From: Candidatus Enterenecus stercoripullorum
GTDB lineage: Bacteria; Bacillota; Clostridia; Oscillospirales; Oscillospiraceae
DNA length: 60,143 nt
Assembly (NCBI GenBank): GCA_018716015.1
Contig: DVKM01000062.1
Coordinates: forward strand, 1-60,143
Direction: 5' to 3'
Both the position numbers and the translations under genes were made by a program. Under the pieces are notes generated by a model that saw only the letters and a list, made by a program, of their open reading frames with translations, was not told the DNA's origin and searched no databases. Shown here piece by piece: positions 47,338 to 55,610 of the stretch (its first letter is position 1; every line of letters starts with the position of its first letter).

Positions 47338-49320
47338 ATGACAAGTCAACAAGCTGTATTCCTGGTCCTGTTCGTGATCTTCTGCGCCATCCTGGTGGGC
47401 TGCGGCGTGGTCAGCAAGCGCTGGGTCCGCGAGTCCTCCGACTATATCCTGGCCGGGCGGGAGATCTCCACCTTCATCAACATGATCGGCGTGTGCGCTA
47501 TCGGCTTTGCCGGCACCACCATCGCCCTGGCTCCCGGTTTTGCCATCCAGCTGGGGTTGACGGCCTCTTGGACCTGGGGCATCATTTATGGCGTGTGCGG
47601 CCTGCTGATCTTCGGCCTGCTGTTTGCCAACTTTATCCGCCGCTGCGGGGCTCAGACGCTGCCGGAGTATCTGGAGATGCGGTACAGCGGCAAGGTGCGC
47701 TCGGTGGTGGCCATCACCTCTGTGGTGGGCATGGCGGGCATCCTGGCCAACAATATCGTGTCCTGTACCAATGCCATCGCCGCCTACACCGGTTGGAACA
47801 GCACGGTGGTTATGGCAGTCATCTTCCTGGTGATCATCGCCTTCACCTTTATCTCCGGGCTGTGGGCTACCACCCTGACTGACTTTTTCCAGGTGACTTT
47901 GGGCGTGATCATCGTGCCCATGCTGCTCATCCTGCTGGCCCAGCGCTACGGCTGGTTTGACGCCATCAACGCCGCCTGGCCCGGCGGGGACGTGTTCGCC
48001 GCTGGCCTGGACGGCACCACCCTGAAGGGGCCGGCCCTAACCTATCCATCAGTGCTGAACTTCATCATCTGCTTTGCCGCCGCCCTGGTGTGGGGCAACA
48101 ACTACTATTGGATGAAGATCGCCAACTGCCGCAGTGAGAAGGTGGCCCGCAAGTCCTTTGTCCTGGCCGCCATCATCCTCATCGTGGTGTTCTGTATCCC
48201 CCTGGGCCTGGTGGGCGCCTATGCCGGCGCGTTCCTGACCGATGCCTTTGCCGCGCCCTATGGCTCCGGCACTGTGGCCGCCACCGGCGCTTACGGCCTG
48301 GTGGCCTCCACCTTCCCCGCCCTGTTGGGGTCTTTCATCGTCATCGGCGCGGTGGCTGCCTCTATCTCTACCGCCTCCACCTCCGCCCTGGGAGCCTCCG
48401 CCGTGGCCAACCGGGATATTTACCAGCGGCTGATCAACACCAAAGGGGATCAGAAGACCTATCTGCGGGCCTCCAAGTGGATCATGGTGCTCATCGGCGT
48501 GCTGACCTGGGTACTGTGCCTGTTCCCCGGCGGCCCCACCTACCTGTTCGCCTTTGCCAACTGCTGGCTGGTGCCCCCCGCCATTCTACTGGGCCTGGGC
48601 GCGATCTGGCCCCGGTTTAACTCCCGGGGCGCCATTTGGGGCGCCCTGGCCGGCATGATCACCATGGCCGTGTTCACCCTGCTGGGCGACGTGCTGGGGA
48701 TCTGGTCTGTAGGCCGGTACATCTATCTGGCCACCCTGGGCTTCGTCGTCACGCTGGTGGTGGCCGTTCTGGCCTCCCTCACCGGCAAGCCCAAGTACTA
48801 TGGAGAGCCGGGCTGGGAGCGGGTGCCCACCGCCACCAACCGCAAGGACGTGAAGCTCAGCCCCATGGATAAGCAGATCCTGGAGATGATCCGGCTGGGC
48901 CACTGCTATATGTCCGACCTGACCGACGCGCTGGACGTGGACTCCAAGACCTCCGGCGCCTCCATTGAGAATCTGGACCAGGGCGGCTATATCGTCCGGG
49001 CCGGTATGCGCGGCTCCAAGTTCTACACCTTCTCCATCACTGAGAAGGGCCTGGCTGCACTGCCCGCCCTGTCTGACACTGAGACCGCCATGGCCAGGGA
49101 AGGCCTGTCCCCCCTGTATGTGGAGCTGCTGAAAATCGTGGACCAGACCCCCGAGAAGCAGGCGGAGTTCCTGCAGAAGAACGGGATCAAGTCCATGCGC
49201 ATGTCCTCCATCTGCTCTCATCTGACCCGTCAGGGCTACATCATTGAGGGCGGCCTGTTCAAGCGCAAGCTGCGCATCACGGACAAGGGCAGGGCGGCTG
49301 TGAAAAAGTACGCGGCCTAA
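47338..49320 (+). CDS. SSS-family sodium:solute symporter fused to C-terminal winged-helix domains
   Basis: This 660-residue protein has about 13 transmembrane helices (1-500) with SSS hallmarks: SDYILAGREISTFINMIGVC, LPEYLEMRYSGKVRSVVAIT, a TLTDFFQVTLGVIIVPMLL segment and ISTASTSALGASAVANRDIY. After the last helix, residues about 505-660 are soluble. They read like two winged helices: PMDKQILEMIRLGHCYMSDL then TFSITEKGLAAL, and GIKSMRMSSICSHLTRQGYI then RKLRITDKGRAAVKKYA. Such a transporter-HTH fusion is unusual and suggests substrate-coupled signalling or protein contact. It is second in the sigma-54 operon, 64 bases after the cyclase gene. The substrate is presumably an organic acid or amide; unknown. 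Confidence 0.88.
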   Translation: MTSQQAVFLVLFVIFCAILVGCGVVSKRWVRESSDYILAGREISTFINMIGVCAIGFAGTTIALAPGFAIQLGLTASWTWGIIYGVCGLLIFGLLFANFIRRCGAQTLPEYLEMRYSGKVRSVVAITSVVGMAGILANNIVSCTNAIAAYTGWNSTVVMAVIFLVIIAFTFISGLWATTLTDFFQVTLGVIIVPMLLILLAQRYGWFDAINAAWPGGDVFAAGLDGTTLKGPALTYPSVLNFIICFAAALVWGNNYYWMKIANCRSEKVARKSFVLAAIILIVVFCIPLGLVGAYAGAFLTDAFAAPYGSGTVAATGAYGLVASTFPALLGSFIVIGAVAASISTASTSALGASAVANRDIYQRLINTKGDQKTYLRASKWIMVLIGVLTWVLCLFPGGPTYLFAFANCWLVPPAILLGLGAIWPRFNSRGAIWGALAGMITMAVFTLLGDVLGIWSVGRYIYLATLGFVVTLVVAVLASLTGKPKYYGEPGWERVPTATNRKDVKLSPMDKQILEMIRLGHCYMSDLTDALDVDSKTSGASIENLDQGGYIVRAGMRGSKFYTFSITEKGLAALPALSDTETAMAREGLSPLYVELLKIVDQTPEKQAEFLQKNGIKSMRMSSICSHLTRQGYIIEGGLFKRKLRITDKGRAAVKKYAA

Positions 49321-49339
49321 GCGGGCCGCAGGATCGCTT

Positions 49340-49374
49340 GGGAAGGCGGACGGCGCTTCGCCGCCCGCCTTCCC
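49340..49374 (+). other. Intercistronic hairpin between the transporter and CoA-transferase genes
   Basis: A 10-bp stem (49340-49349 with 49365-49374), one A-C mismatch and an inner 5-bp stem with a 3-base loop. There is no T run, so it is not a convincing terminator. It may stabilise or process the mRNA and set different expression for the upstream and downstream halves of the operon. Confidence 0.5.
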
Positions 49375-49400
49375 CATCTCATGCGTGAGGAGGAATTTCG

Positions 49401-50723
49401 TTGCATTCAGAGGAATACCGCCGCAAGCTCCTGTCCGCTGCCGACGCGGTGCAGACCATCCGGGACGGAGACAACGTACTCTTGCCCGGCGGCGCCATTA
49501 CGCCGGTGGAGTTTGGCAACCATCTGCCGGAATTGATCGGCCGGCGCAAGAACATCCGGCTGATGACCTACCTGCCGCTGGCGCCGCTGAAGATATACAC
49601 CGCGCCCGACGCGGGGGAGACCTTTTCCATGGAGTCGGTGTTTTACAATCACTACCTACAGGGACCCGCCGGCCGGGACTGCTGCGGCTTTATCCCCAAC
49701 CACCTGCGCAATGCGTCCAGGGACTGGCATGCCGCCGTCCCCGAGATCGACCTGATGGTGGTCACCGTTTCGCCCATGGACCGGCACGGCTGGTTTACCA
49801 TGGCCGGCTCCGCCATCCTGGAGTGGGATCTGCTGCCGTACACCAAGCGGGTCATTGTGGAGGTGGCCTCCCACGCGCCCCGCACCTTCGGCGACACCCT
49901 GATCCATCTCTCCCAGGTGGACGGGATCATCCAGTCGGACCGGTATCCCGCCACCCTGCCCCGGGAGACGCCCACGCAGGTGGATAAGCTGCTGGGCGGG
50001 CATGTGGCGGAGCTGGTGGAGGACGGCAGTACCATCCAGCTTGGCTTCGGCGGCACCATTGACGCGCTGGCGGGGGAGCTGAAGAGGAAAAAAGGGTTGG
50101 GGATCCACACCGAATCCTTCTCCGACTGCGCCATGGAGCTGCTGGAGTGCGGGGCGGTCACCAACGCCAACAAGACCCTACACCGGGGACTGACGATTAC
50201 CTCCTTCACCATGGGCAGTGAGAGGCTGTACGACTATATCAACGACAATCCGGCCATTTTGCATAAAAGCCTCTCCTACACCAACAACCTCTCCGTAATT
50301 GCCCAGAACCACAAGATGGTGTCCATCAATGCCGCGCTTCATGTGGACTTGTCCGGGCAGTGCGCCTCCGAGGCGGTGGGAACCCATCAGATTTCGGGCA
50401 GCGGCGGACAGGTGGACACTGGCGTGGGGGCTCAGATGGCAGGGGGCAAGTCCATCATTACCCTGAAGTCCACCCGGACCCGGAAGGACCCGGTTACAGG
50501 CCAGGCCCGCAGGGAGTCCTGCATCCGCCCCCTGCTCCCGGAGGGCAGCTGCGTCACCTATACCCGCAGCAACGTCCACTTCGTGGCCACGGAATATGGA
50601 GCGGTCTGCCTGCGGGGGCTGACGGTAAAGGAGCGGGCGAGAAAGCTCATTTCCATTGCTCACCCTGACTTCAGGGACTGGCTCCAGGAGGAATTTGAGC
50701 GCCTGTATCAAATGAAACTGTAA
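49401..50723 (+). CDS. Acetyl-CoA hydrolase/CoA-transferase family protein
   Basis: This 440-residue class I CoA-transferase is of the 4-hydroxybutyrate/butyrate CoA-transferase type (AbfT/Cat2-like). It shows an N-terminal LLPGGAITPVEFGNHLPEL, the catalytic glutamate region GIHTESFSDCAMELLE (Glu238), the CoA-binding QISGSGGQVDTGVGAQMAGG, VHFVATEYGAVCLRGLTVKE and the C-terminal AHPDFRDWLQEEFERLY. TTG 49401 follows GAGGAGG by 7 bases and is the only reasonable start. In this operon it probably activates acetoacetate, or the pathway's acid, using acetyl-CoA or another acyl-CoA. The true acid is unknown. Confidence 0.88.
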   Translation: MHSEEYRRKLLSAADAVQTIRDGDNVLLPGGAITPVEFGNHLPELIGRRKNIRLMTYLPLAPLKIYTAPDAGETFSMESVFYNHYLQGPAGRDCCGFIPNHLRNASRDWHAAVPEIDLMVVTVSPMDRHGWFTMAGSAILEWDLLPYTKRVIVEVASHAPRTFGDTLIHLSQVDGIIQSDRYPATLPRETPTQVDKLLGGHVAELVEDGSTIQLGFGGTIDALAGELKRKKGLGIHTESFSDCAMELLECGAVTNANKTLHRGLTITSFTMGSERLYDYINDNPAILHKSLSYTNNLSVIAQNHKMVSINAALHVDLSGQCASEAVGTHQISGSGGQVDTGVGAQMAGGKSIITLKSTRTRKDPVTGQARRESCIRPLLPEGSCVTYTRSNVHFVATEYGAVCLRGLTVKERARKLISIAHPDFRDWLQEEFERLYQMKL

Positions 50724-50737
50724 AGGAGTGCTTCCCA

Positions 50738-51895
<1,158 letters not shown>

Positions 51896-51923
51896 GAATT
51901 CTATATTAGGAGGCTGATTGGTT

Positions 51924-52766
51924 ATGGCAAAGAAAACAATTATCACGGTGGCCACCACCGGCGCGTGGCCCAAAAAGGAAAACAACCCCCATGTGCCCAT
52001 GACGCCCGCGGAGATCGCGGAAGATGTGTACGACTGCTGGCAGGCCGGCGCGGCCATTGCCCATCTGCATATGCGGGATGACAACGGCAACGGCACCATG
52101 GAGACCGCCAAGTTCCGTGAGACGGTGGAGCTACTCCGGAAGAACCACCCGGACTGCGACATTATCCTGAACATGACTACCTCCGGCGCACTGGTGGCCA
52201 GCGACGATCTGCGCAAGGCCCACCTGAAGGAGCTGCGCCCCGAGCTGGGCACCTTCGACTGCGGCTCCATGAACTGGATGAACACAAGCTTGTTTCTCAA
52301 TCCGCCCCAGTTTCTGGAGCAGCTGGGACTGGACATGCAGGAGTGGGGGGTCAAGCCCGAGATTGAGGCCTTTGACCCGGGCATGATCGCCAACGCCGCC
52401 TACTATCTCAAGAAGGGCGTGCTGAAGGCCCCCCTCCACTTCCAGTTCTGCATGGGCTGCGCCAACGGCATCCCCGGCAGCCTGAAGAACCTGCTGTTCA
52501 TGAAGGAGACCATGGACAGCCTGTGCCCCGGCTCCACCTGGAGCTGCTTCGGCGTGGGCCACTCCGCCATGGAGATCCTGTACGGCGCCGTGGCCCTGGG
52601 CGGCCACATCCGTGTGGGCATGGAGGACAACGTGATGTACGCCAAGGGCGTGCTGGCCGACAGCAACCGGCAGTTTGTAGAGCGGGCGGCCCGGGTCATC
52701 CGGGAGTACGGCAATGAAGTGGCCACCCCCGCCGAGGCCCGAGAGATTCTGAACCTGAAGAGATGA
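51924..52766 (+). CDS. Beta-keto-acid cleavage enzyme (BKACE, Kce-like)
   Basis: This 280-residue TIM-barrel enzyme is of the BKACE (DUF849) family. Members condense a beta-keto acid with acetyl-CoA and cleave it to acetoacetate plus a new acyl-CoA; Kce does this in lysine fermentation. Zinc ligands are His47 and His49 in AIAHLHMRD and Glu234 in RVGMEDN, with Arg230 matching the catalytic arginine position of Kce. Other segments are NMTTSGALVASDD, NWMNTSLFLNPP and FQFCMGCANGIPG. AGGAGG is 10 bases before the ATG at 51924; TTG 51918 is possible. No lysine-fermentation neighbours (kamA, kdd, kal) are present, so the substrate is a different, unidentified beta-keto acid. Confidence 0.92.
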   Translation: MAKKTIITVATTGAWPKKENNPHVPMTPAEIAEDVYDCWQAGAAIAHLHMRDDNGNGTMETAKFRETVELLRKNHPDCDIILNMTTSGALVASDDLRKAHLKELRPELGTFDCGSMNWMNTSLFLNPPQFLEQLGLDMQEWGVKPEIEAFDPGMIANAAYYLKKGVLKAPLHFQFCMGCANGIPGSLKNLLFMKETMDSLCPGSTWSCFGVGHSAMEILYGAVALGGHIRVGMEDNVMYAKGVLADSNRQFVERAARVIREYGNEVATPAEAREILNLKR

Positions 52767-52954
52767 GTTGGGGACCCAGCCTGTTCTACTACCACTGCCC
52801 CCATTGCGGGAAGCGGTTTAGCTGCGAGGATGGACTGATCCCTGTTTTAGGGGATCGCTTCGGGAAATGCCCTGTCTGCGGAGCAGAGGGCGTGCTGGAG
52901 TGTACTGGCCCCCGCATCCCAGATGACCAGGCCTATGAGGAGGTCTGGGACTAA
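52763..52954 (+). CDS. Small zinc-ribbon protein at the end of the BKACE operon
   Basis: This 63-residue protein contains two CxxC knuckles (FYYHCPHCGKRFSCEDG and RFGKCPVCGAEGVLEC), a typical zinc-ribbon/rubredoxin-like fold, and an acidic C-terminus (DDQAYEEVWD). Its ATG overlaps the BKACE stop (ATGA), which argues that it is genuinely translated and functionally tied to BKACE. No known family recognised. It is the last gene before the terminator at 52970. Confidence 0.72.
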   Translation: MSWGPSLFYYHCPHCGKRFSCEDGLIPVLGDRFGKCPVCGAEGVLECTGPRIPDDQAYEEVWD

Positions 52955-52969
52955 ATCAGAAATCAGATT

Positions 52970-53002
52970 AAAATGGGCGCGCTATGCAGGCGCGCCCATT
53001 TT
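52970..53002 (+). terminator. Terminator of the BKACE operon
   Basis: A perfect 13-bp stem (52970-52982 with 52990-53002) whose right arm ends in TTTT, with a 7-base loop. Confidence 0.88.
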
Positions 53003-53016
53003 GTGTCTGTCGGGAA

Positions 53017-53048
53017 TAAAAAGGCGCAGCAGGTAAGTCCCTGCTGCG
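53017..53048 (-). terminator. Terminator of the pheA-HAD transcript
   Basis: A 9-bp stem (53025-53033 with 53040-53048) and 6-base loop, followed on the minus strand by CC and TTTTT. It lies 50 bases after the HAD gene stop. Confidence 0.8.
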
Positions 53049-53098
53049 AATATGTATTTCATTTTAAAATAATCAGGAAAAGACCAGCAGGAGAGAAG

Positions 53099-53728
53099 CT
53101 ATCTCACCAGCTCCTCCAGGGAGCGGACGTACCGGGTACATACCGATTGCAGCTCCTCCTGCCGGTGGTCGTAGAAGGGGTCGTACACTCCCACGGCAGC
53201 CATGCCGGCGGCCCGGGCAGTGGCGCAGTTGGAGGGGTTGTCGTCAAACAGGGTACACGTCTCCGGTGGTACGCCCAGCAGCTGGGACAGGCGGGCAAAG
53301 CACCGGGGATCGTGCTTGTCCAGGCCCATCTCCTCGGCGTAGACGATGTGGAGGAAGTACTCTGTCAGTTGGAACCGGTCCAGCACCAGCCGGCACAGGG
53401 CGGGACGGCAGGCGGTGAACAGGGCCATGTCCCGGCCCTCCCACCGGCACTGGTCCAGAAAGGCCCGGGCCCCCGGCTTCAGGAGGACCAGATCCCGGTA
53501 GTGGTGGGCGGCCAGCGCCTCCCATTCGGCCATGATATCCTCCGGGCGGTCGGGCAGGCGGTAGTACTCCCGGGTGAATTGGGCGGCCGCAGGGAAGATG
53601 GAGCGGCCCACCACGTCCTCATACTCCCGAGTCATGGTCAGGCCCCGGCGGGAGAGAAACTCCAGGTCCACCTCCACCCACAGGCCGTTGGAGTCGGTGA
53701 TGGTGCCGTCCAGGTCGAAGAGATACAA
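53099..53728 (-). CDS. HAD-superfamily hydrolase
   Basis: This 209-residue haloacid-dehalogenase-like phosphatase has motif I YLFDLDGTITDSNG at the very N-terminus, a helical cap, motif II MALFTACR, and the motif III/IV region CTLFDDNPSNCATARAAGMA. It is related to phosphoglycolate-phosphatase-like (subfamily IA) enzymes. The substrate is unknown. TTG 53728 is chosen: AGGA lies 9 bases before it and it starts right at motif I; no ATG is available. It begins 19 bases after pheA, so it is probably co-transcribed. Confidence 0.85.
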   Translation of the reverse strand: MYLFDLDGTITDSNGLWVEVDLEFLSRRGLTMTREYEDVVGRSIFPAAAQFTREYYRLPDRPEDIMAEWEALAAHHYRDLVLLKPGARAFLDQCRWEGRDMALFTACRPALCRLVLDRFQLTEYFLHIVYAEEMGLDKHDPRCFARLSQLLGVPPETCTLFDDNPSNCATARAAGMAAVGVYDPFYDHRQEELQSVCTRYVRSLEELVR

Positions 53729-53747
53729 GGGATCACATCCTAAACAC

Positions 53748-54902
53748 TCAGTCCAGATTGGAGCGGAAGTTGCCCAACACCCGGAAGTCCCCGGTGGTTT
53801 GGGCCAGCTCATGGAGCACGTCGGCGGTGACCTGCTGGTCCAGGTGGCCGTTGAACTCCAGGAAGAACATGTACTCCCAGCTGCGCTGGGGCAAGGGGCG
53901 GGACTCCAGCTTCACCATGTTCAGCCCCCGCACGGCGAAGATGGTGAGGATCTCATGGAGGGAGCCAGCCTCATGGGGCAGGATGAACACGGTGCTGATC
54001 TTGTCCGCCCCCTCCCGCAGTTCCATTCGGGGAGAGACCACCACAAAGCGAGTGGTATTCTGGCTGTTGTGGTTGATCCCACGGGCCAGGATATTCAGGC
54101 CGTAGAGCTGGGCGGCCCGCTCCGAGCAGATGGCCGCTTTCGTCACATCGCCGCTGGCGGCTACCATTTGGGCAGAGCCGGCGGTGTCCGCCTGGGGGAC
54201 GGCGCGCCAGTTGGGGTGGGCGGCCAGGTACTGCTCACACTGGAATAGGCCCTGCTCATGGGAGTAGACCTGGGCGATGGTGTCCAGGGTGGCCCCGGGC
54301 AGGGCCATGAGACAGTGTTCCACCCGAACGGTGGTCTCCCCCACGATGAAATACTCGTATTGGCTGAGCAGATCGTAAATTTGCCGGATGGCGCCGGTGG
54401 AGCTGTTCTCGATGGGCAGCACGGCGTAGTCCGCCCGCCCATCCCGCAGGGCCTGAAAGGCGTGCTCAAACTGCTCCACCCCCTGGGCGTTTCCATGGGG
54501 GCCGAAGAAGTTCAAACAGGCCTGCTCGCTGTAGGCCCCGGGCACGCCCTGGTAGACCACTCGGGGGGACTTCACTGGGGGACGCACATGGGCCCGGGCG
54601 TCCAGGTAGCGGCGCAGGCCGGGGTTGTCCGCTCCCTCTTTGAGCATGTCCCGCTGCTGGCGGCGGGATAGGGCCATGATGGTCTGGAACAGGGTGGTGA
54701 CGGCGGGGCGCAGCTCCTCCCCGGCCAGATCTCCCTTGTCCAGCAGGACCTGGCGTTCCCGCTCCTGATCCAGGACGGGCAGGTTGTGTTCCGCCTTGTA
54801 CCGACCCACCCGGCGGGTGACGTCCATGCGCTGACGGAACAACTCCACCATCTGCCGGTCAATCTGGTCAATCTGCCCCCGTAAGCTCTGAAGATCTTCC
54901 AT
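53748..54902 (-). CDS. pheA: Bifunctional chorismate mutase / prephenate dehydratase
   Basis: This 384-residue P-protein converts chorismate to phenylpyruvate. The chorismate mutase domain (about 1-90) has LRGQIDQIDRQMVELFRQRM and TRRVGRYKAEHNLPVLDQER. The prephenate dehydratase domain (about 110-290) has YQGVPGAYSEQACLNFFG, LPIENSSTGAIRQIYDLL and the catalytic TTRFVVVSP. A C-terminal ACT domain has the Phe-binding ESRPLPQRSWEYMFFLEF; the usual GALV-type loop reads AGSLHE. Phenylalanine feedback is therefore likely. AAAGGAG precedes the ATG. Its start overlaps the stop of the upstream gamma-carbonic anhydrase-like gene. Confidence 0.95.
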   Translation of the reverse strand: MEDLQSLRGQIDQIDRQMVELFRQRMDVTRRVGRYKAEHNLPVLDQERERQVLLDKGDLAGEELRPAVTTLFQTIMALSRRQQRDMLKEGADNPGLRRYLDARAHVRPPVKSPRVVYQGVPGAYSEQACLNFFGPHGNAQGVEQFEHAFQALRDGRADYAVLPIENSSTGAIRQIYDLLSQYEYFIVGETTVRVEHCLMALPGATLDTIAQVYSHEQGLFQCEQYLAAHPNWRAVPQADTAGSAQMVAASGDVTKAAICSERAAQLYGLNILARGINHNSQNTTRFVVVSPRMELREGADKISTVFILPHEAGSLHEILTIFAVRGLNMVKLESRPLPQRSWEYMFFLEFNGHLDQQVTADVLHELAQTTGDFRVLGNFRSNLD

Positions 54903-55393
54903 TATCGGTATTGCTCCTTTAACACAAGATAACGCTCCGCGCTGCTCCGGAGGTGTTCAATCTCCTCCGGGGTGAGGGCCCGCTTGACTTTGGCGGGGGA
55001 ACCCAGCACTATGGAGCCGTCGGGGATGGCGGTGCGCTTGGTGACCAGCGCCCCCGCTCCCACGATGCAGTCCTGGCCGACCACCGCGCCGTCCAACACG
55101 ATGGAGCCCATGCCGATGAGGCTGTTGTCCCCCACGGTGCAGCCATGGAGGATGGCGTTGTGGCCCACGGTGACGCCTCGGCCGATGTGCAGGGGGGTGT
55201 CATGGTCGGTGTGCAGGGTACAGTTGTCCTGGATGTTGGTGTTCTCGTCAATGGTGATGGGGGCCTCGTCCCCCCGGATGACGGTGTTGTACCACACCGA
55301 GCAGCCGGGGGCGATGGTGACGTGGCCGGTGATATGGGCACCGGGGAGAATGACCACATCCTCCGCGATCCGGCATTGAGAATGGTTATTCAT
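54902..55393 (-). CDS. Gamma-carbonic anhydrase-like left-handed beta-helix protein
   Basis: This 163-residue hexapeptide-repeat protein is of the gamma-CA/YrdA/PaaY group. It shows HVTIAPGCSVWYNTVIRGDE, NIQDNCTLHTDHDTP, the metal His pair in VTVGHNAILHGC, GMGSIVLDGAVVGQDCIVGA and LGSPAKVKRALTPEE. The three metal histidines of the family appear present. Whether it has carbonic anhydrase activity is uncertain, as many such proteins do not. Translational coupling with pheA (stop/start overlap) is seen, but the biochemical link is unclear. Confidence 0.9.
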   Translation of the reverse strand: MNNHSQCRIAEDVVILPGAHITGHVTIAPGCSVWYNTVIRGDEAPITIDENTNIQDNCTLHTDHDTPLHIGRGVTVGHNAILHGCTVGDNSLIGMGSIVLDGAVVGQDCIVGAGALVTKRTAIPDGSIVLGSPAKVKRALTPEEIEHLRSSAERYLVLKEQYR

Positions 55394-55436
55394 TGGGGAA
55401 TACGCTCCTTCTGGGAAAATTCAGATACAGGGGACC

Positions 55437-55476
55437 TCAGAGGCCCATCAGTTCACAGGCGGCCAATGCCGCGGCG
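55437..55476 (-). repeat. Diverged second copy of the aroC 3' end
   Basis: This 40-base stretch aligns without gaps to the last 40 bases of aroC (55611-55650), with 31 identical positions by hand count. Both end in TGA at the same place. Read on the minus strand, it would encode AAALAACELMGL and stop, against AAALATCELMRL in the real gene. It lies downstream of aroC, separated by the hairpin array. It has no start codon and is a gene-tail relic. Confidence 0.8.
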
Positions 55477-55478
55477 CA

Positions 55479-55596
55479 CCCCCAAAAGCGAGGCTTTTGG
55501 GGGCCCCTGAGGATTAGAATCCTCGGGCGAAGTAAATTCGCCCTGCGGCAATGTTTTGGCCAAGTGCCAAAACGCTTGGACGCGCCACCCGGCGCG
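55479..55596. repeat. Array of five perfect hairpins between the two aroC tails
   Basis: Five adjacent perfect inverted repeats occur in 118 bases. H1 is 55479-55503 (11-bp stem, CCCCCAAAAGC arm). H2 is 55509-55524 (GAGGATT arm). H3 is 55525-55543 (GGGCGAA arm). H4 is 55553-55573 (GTTTTGGC arm). H5 is 55581-55596 (CGCGCC arm). No coding capacity or T run is seen. The density of dyads suggests a repetitive extragenic element or structured RNA rather than a terminator. Confidence 0.75.
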
Positions 55597-55610
55597 AAGA
55601 GGCCGCCGCA

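Noticed and set aside
50337-50366. Possible loss of a catalytic Glu in the CoA-transferase (ALHVDLSGQ where relatives often have Glu)
   Set aside because: Counting residues places the known catalytic glutamate of this class in HTESF (Glu238), which is intact; the His at 314 is not the nucleophile.
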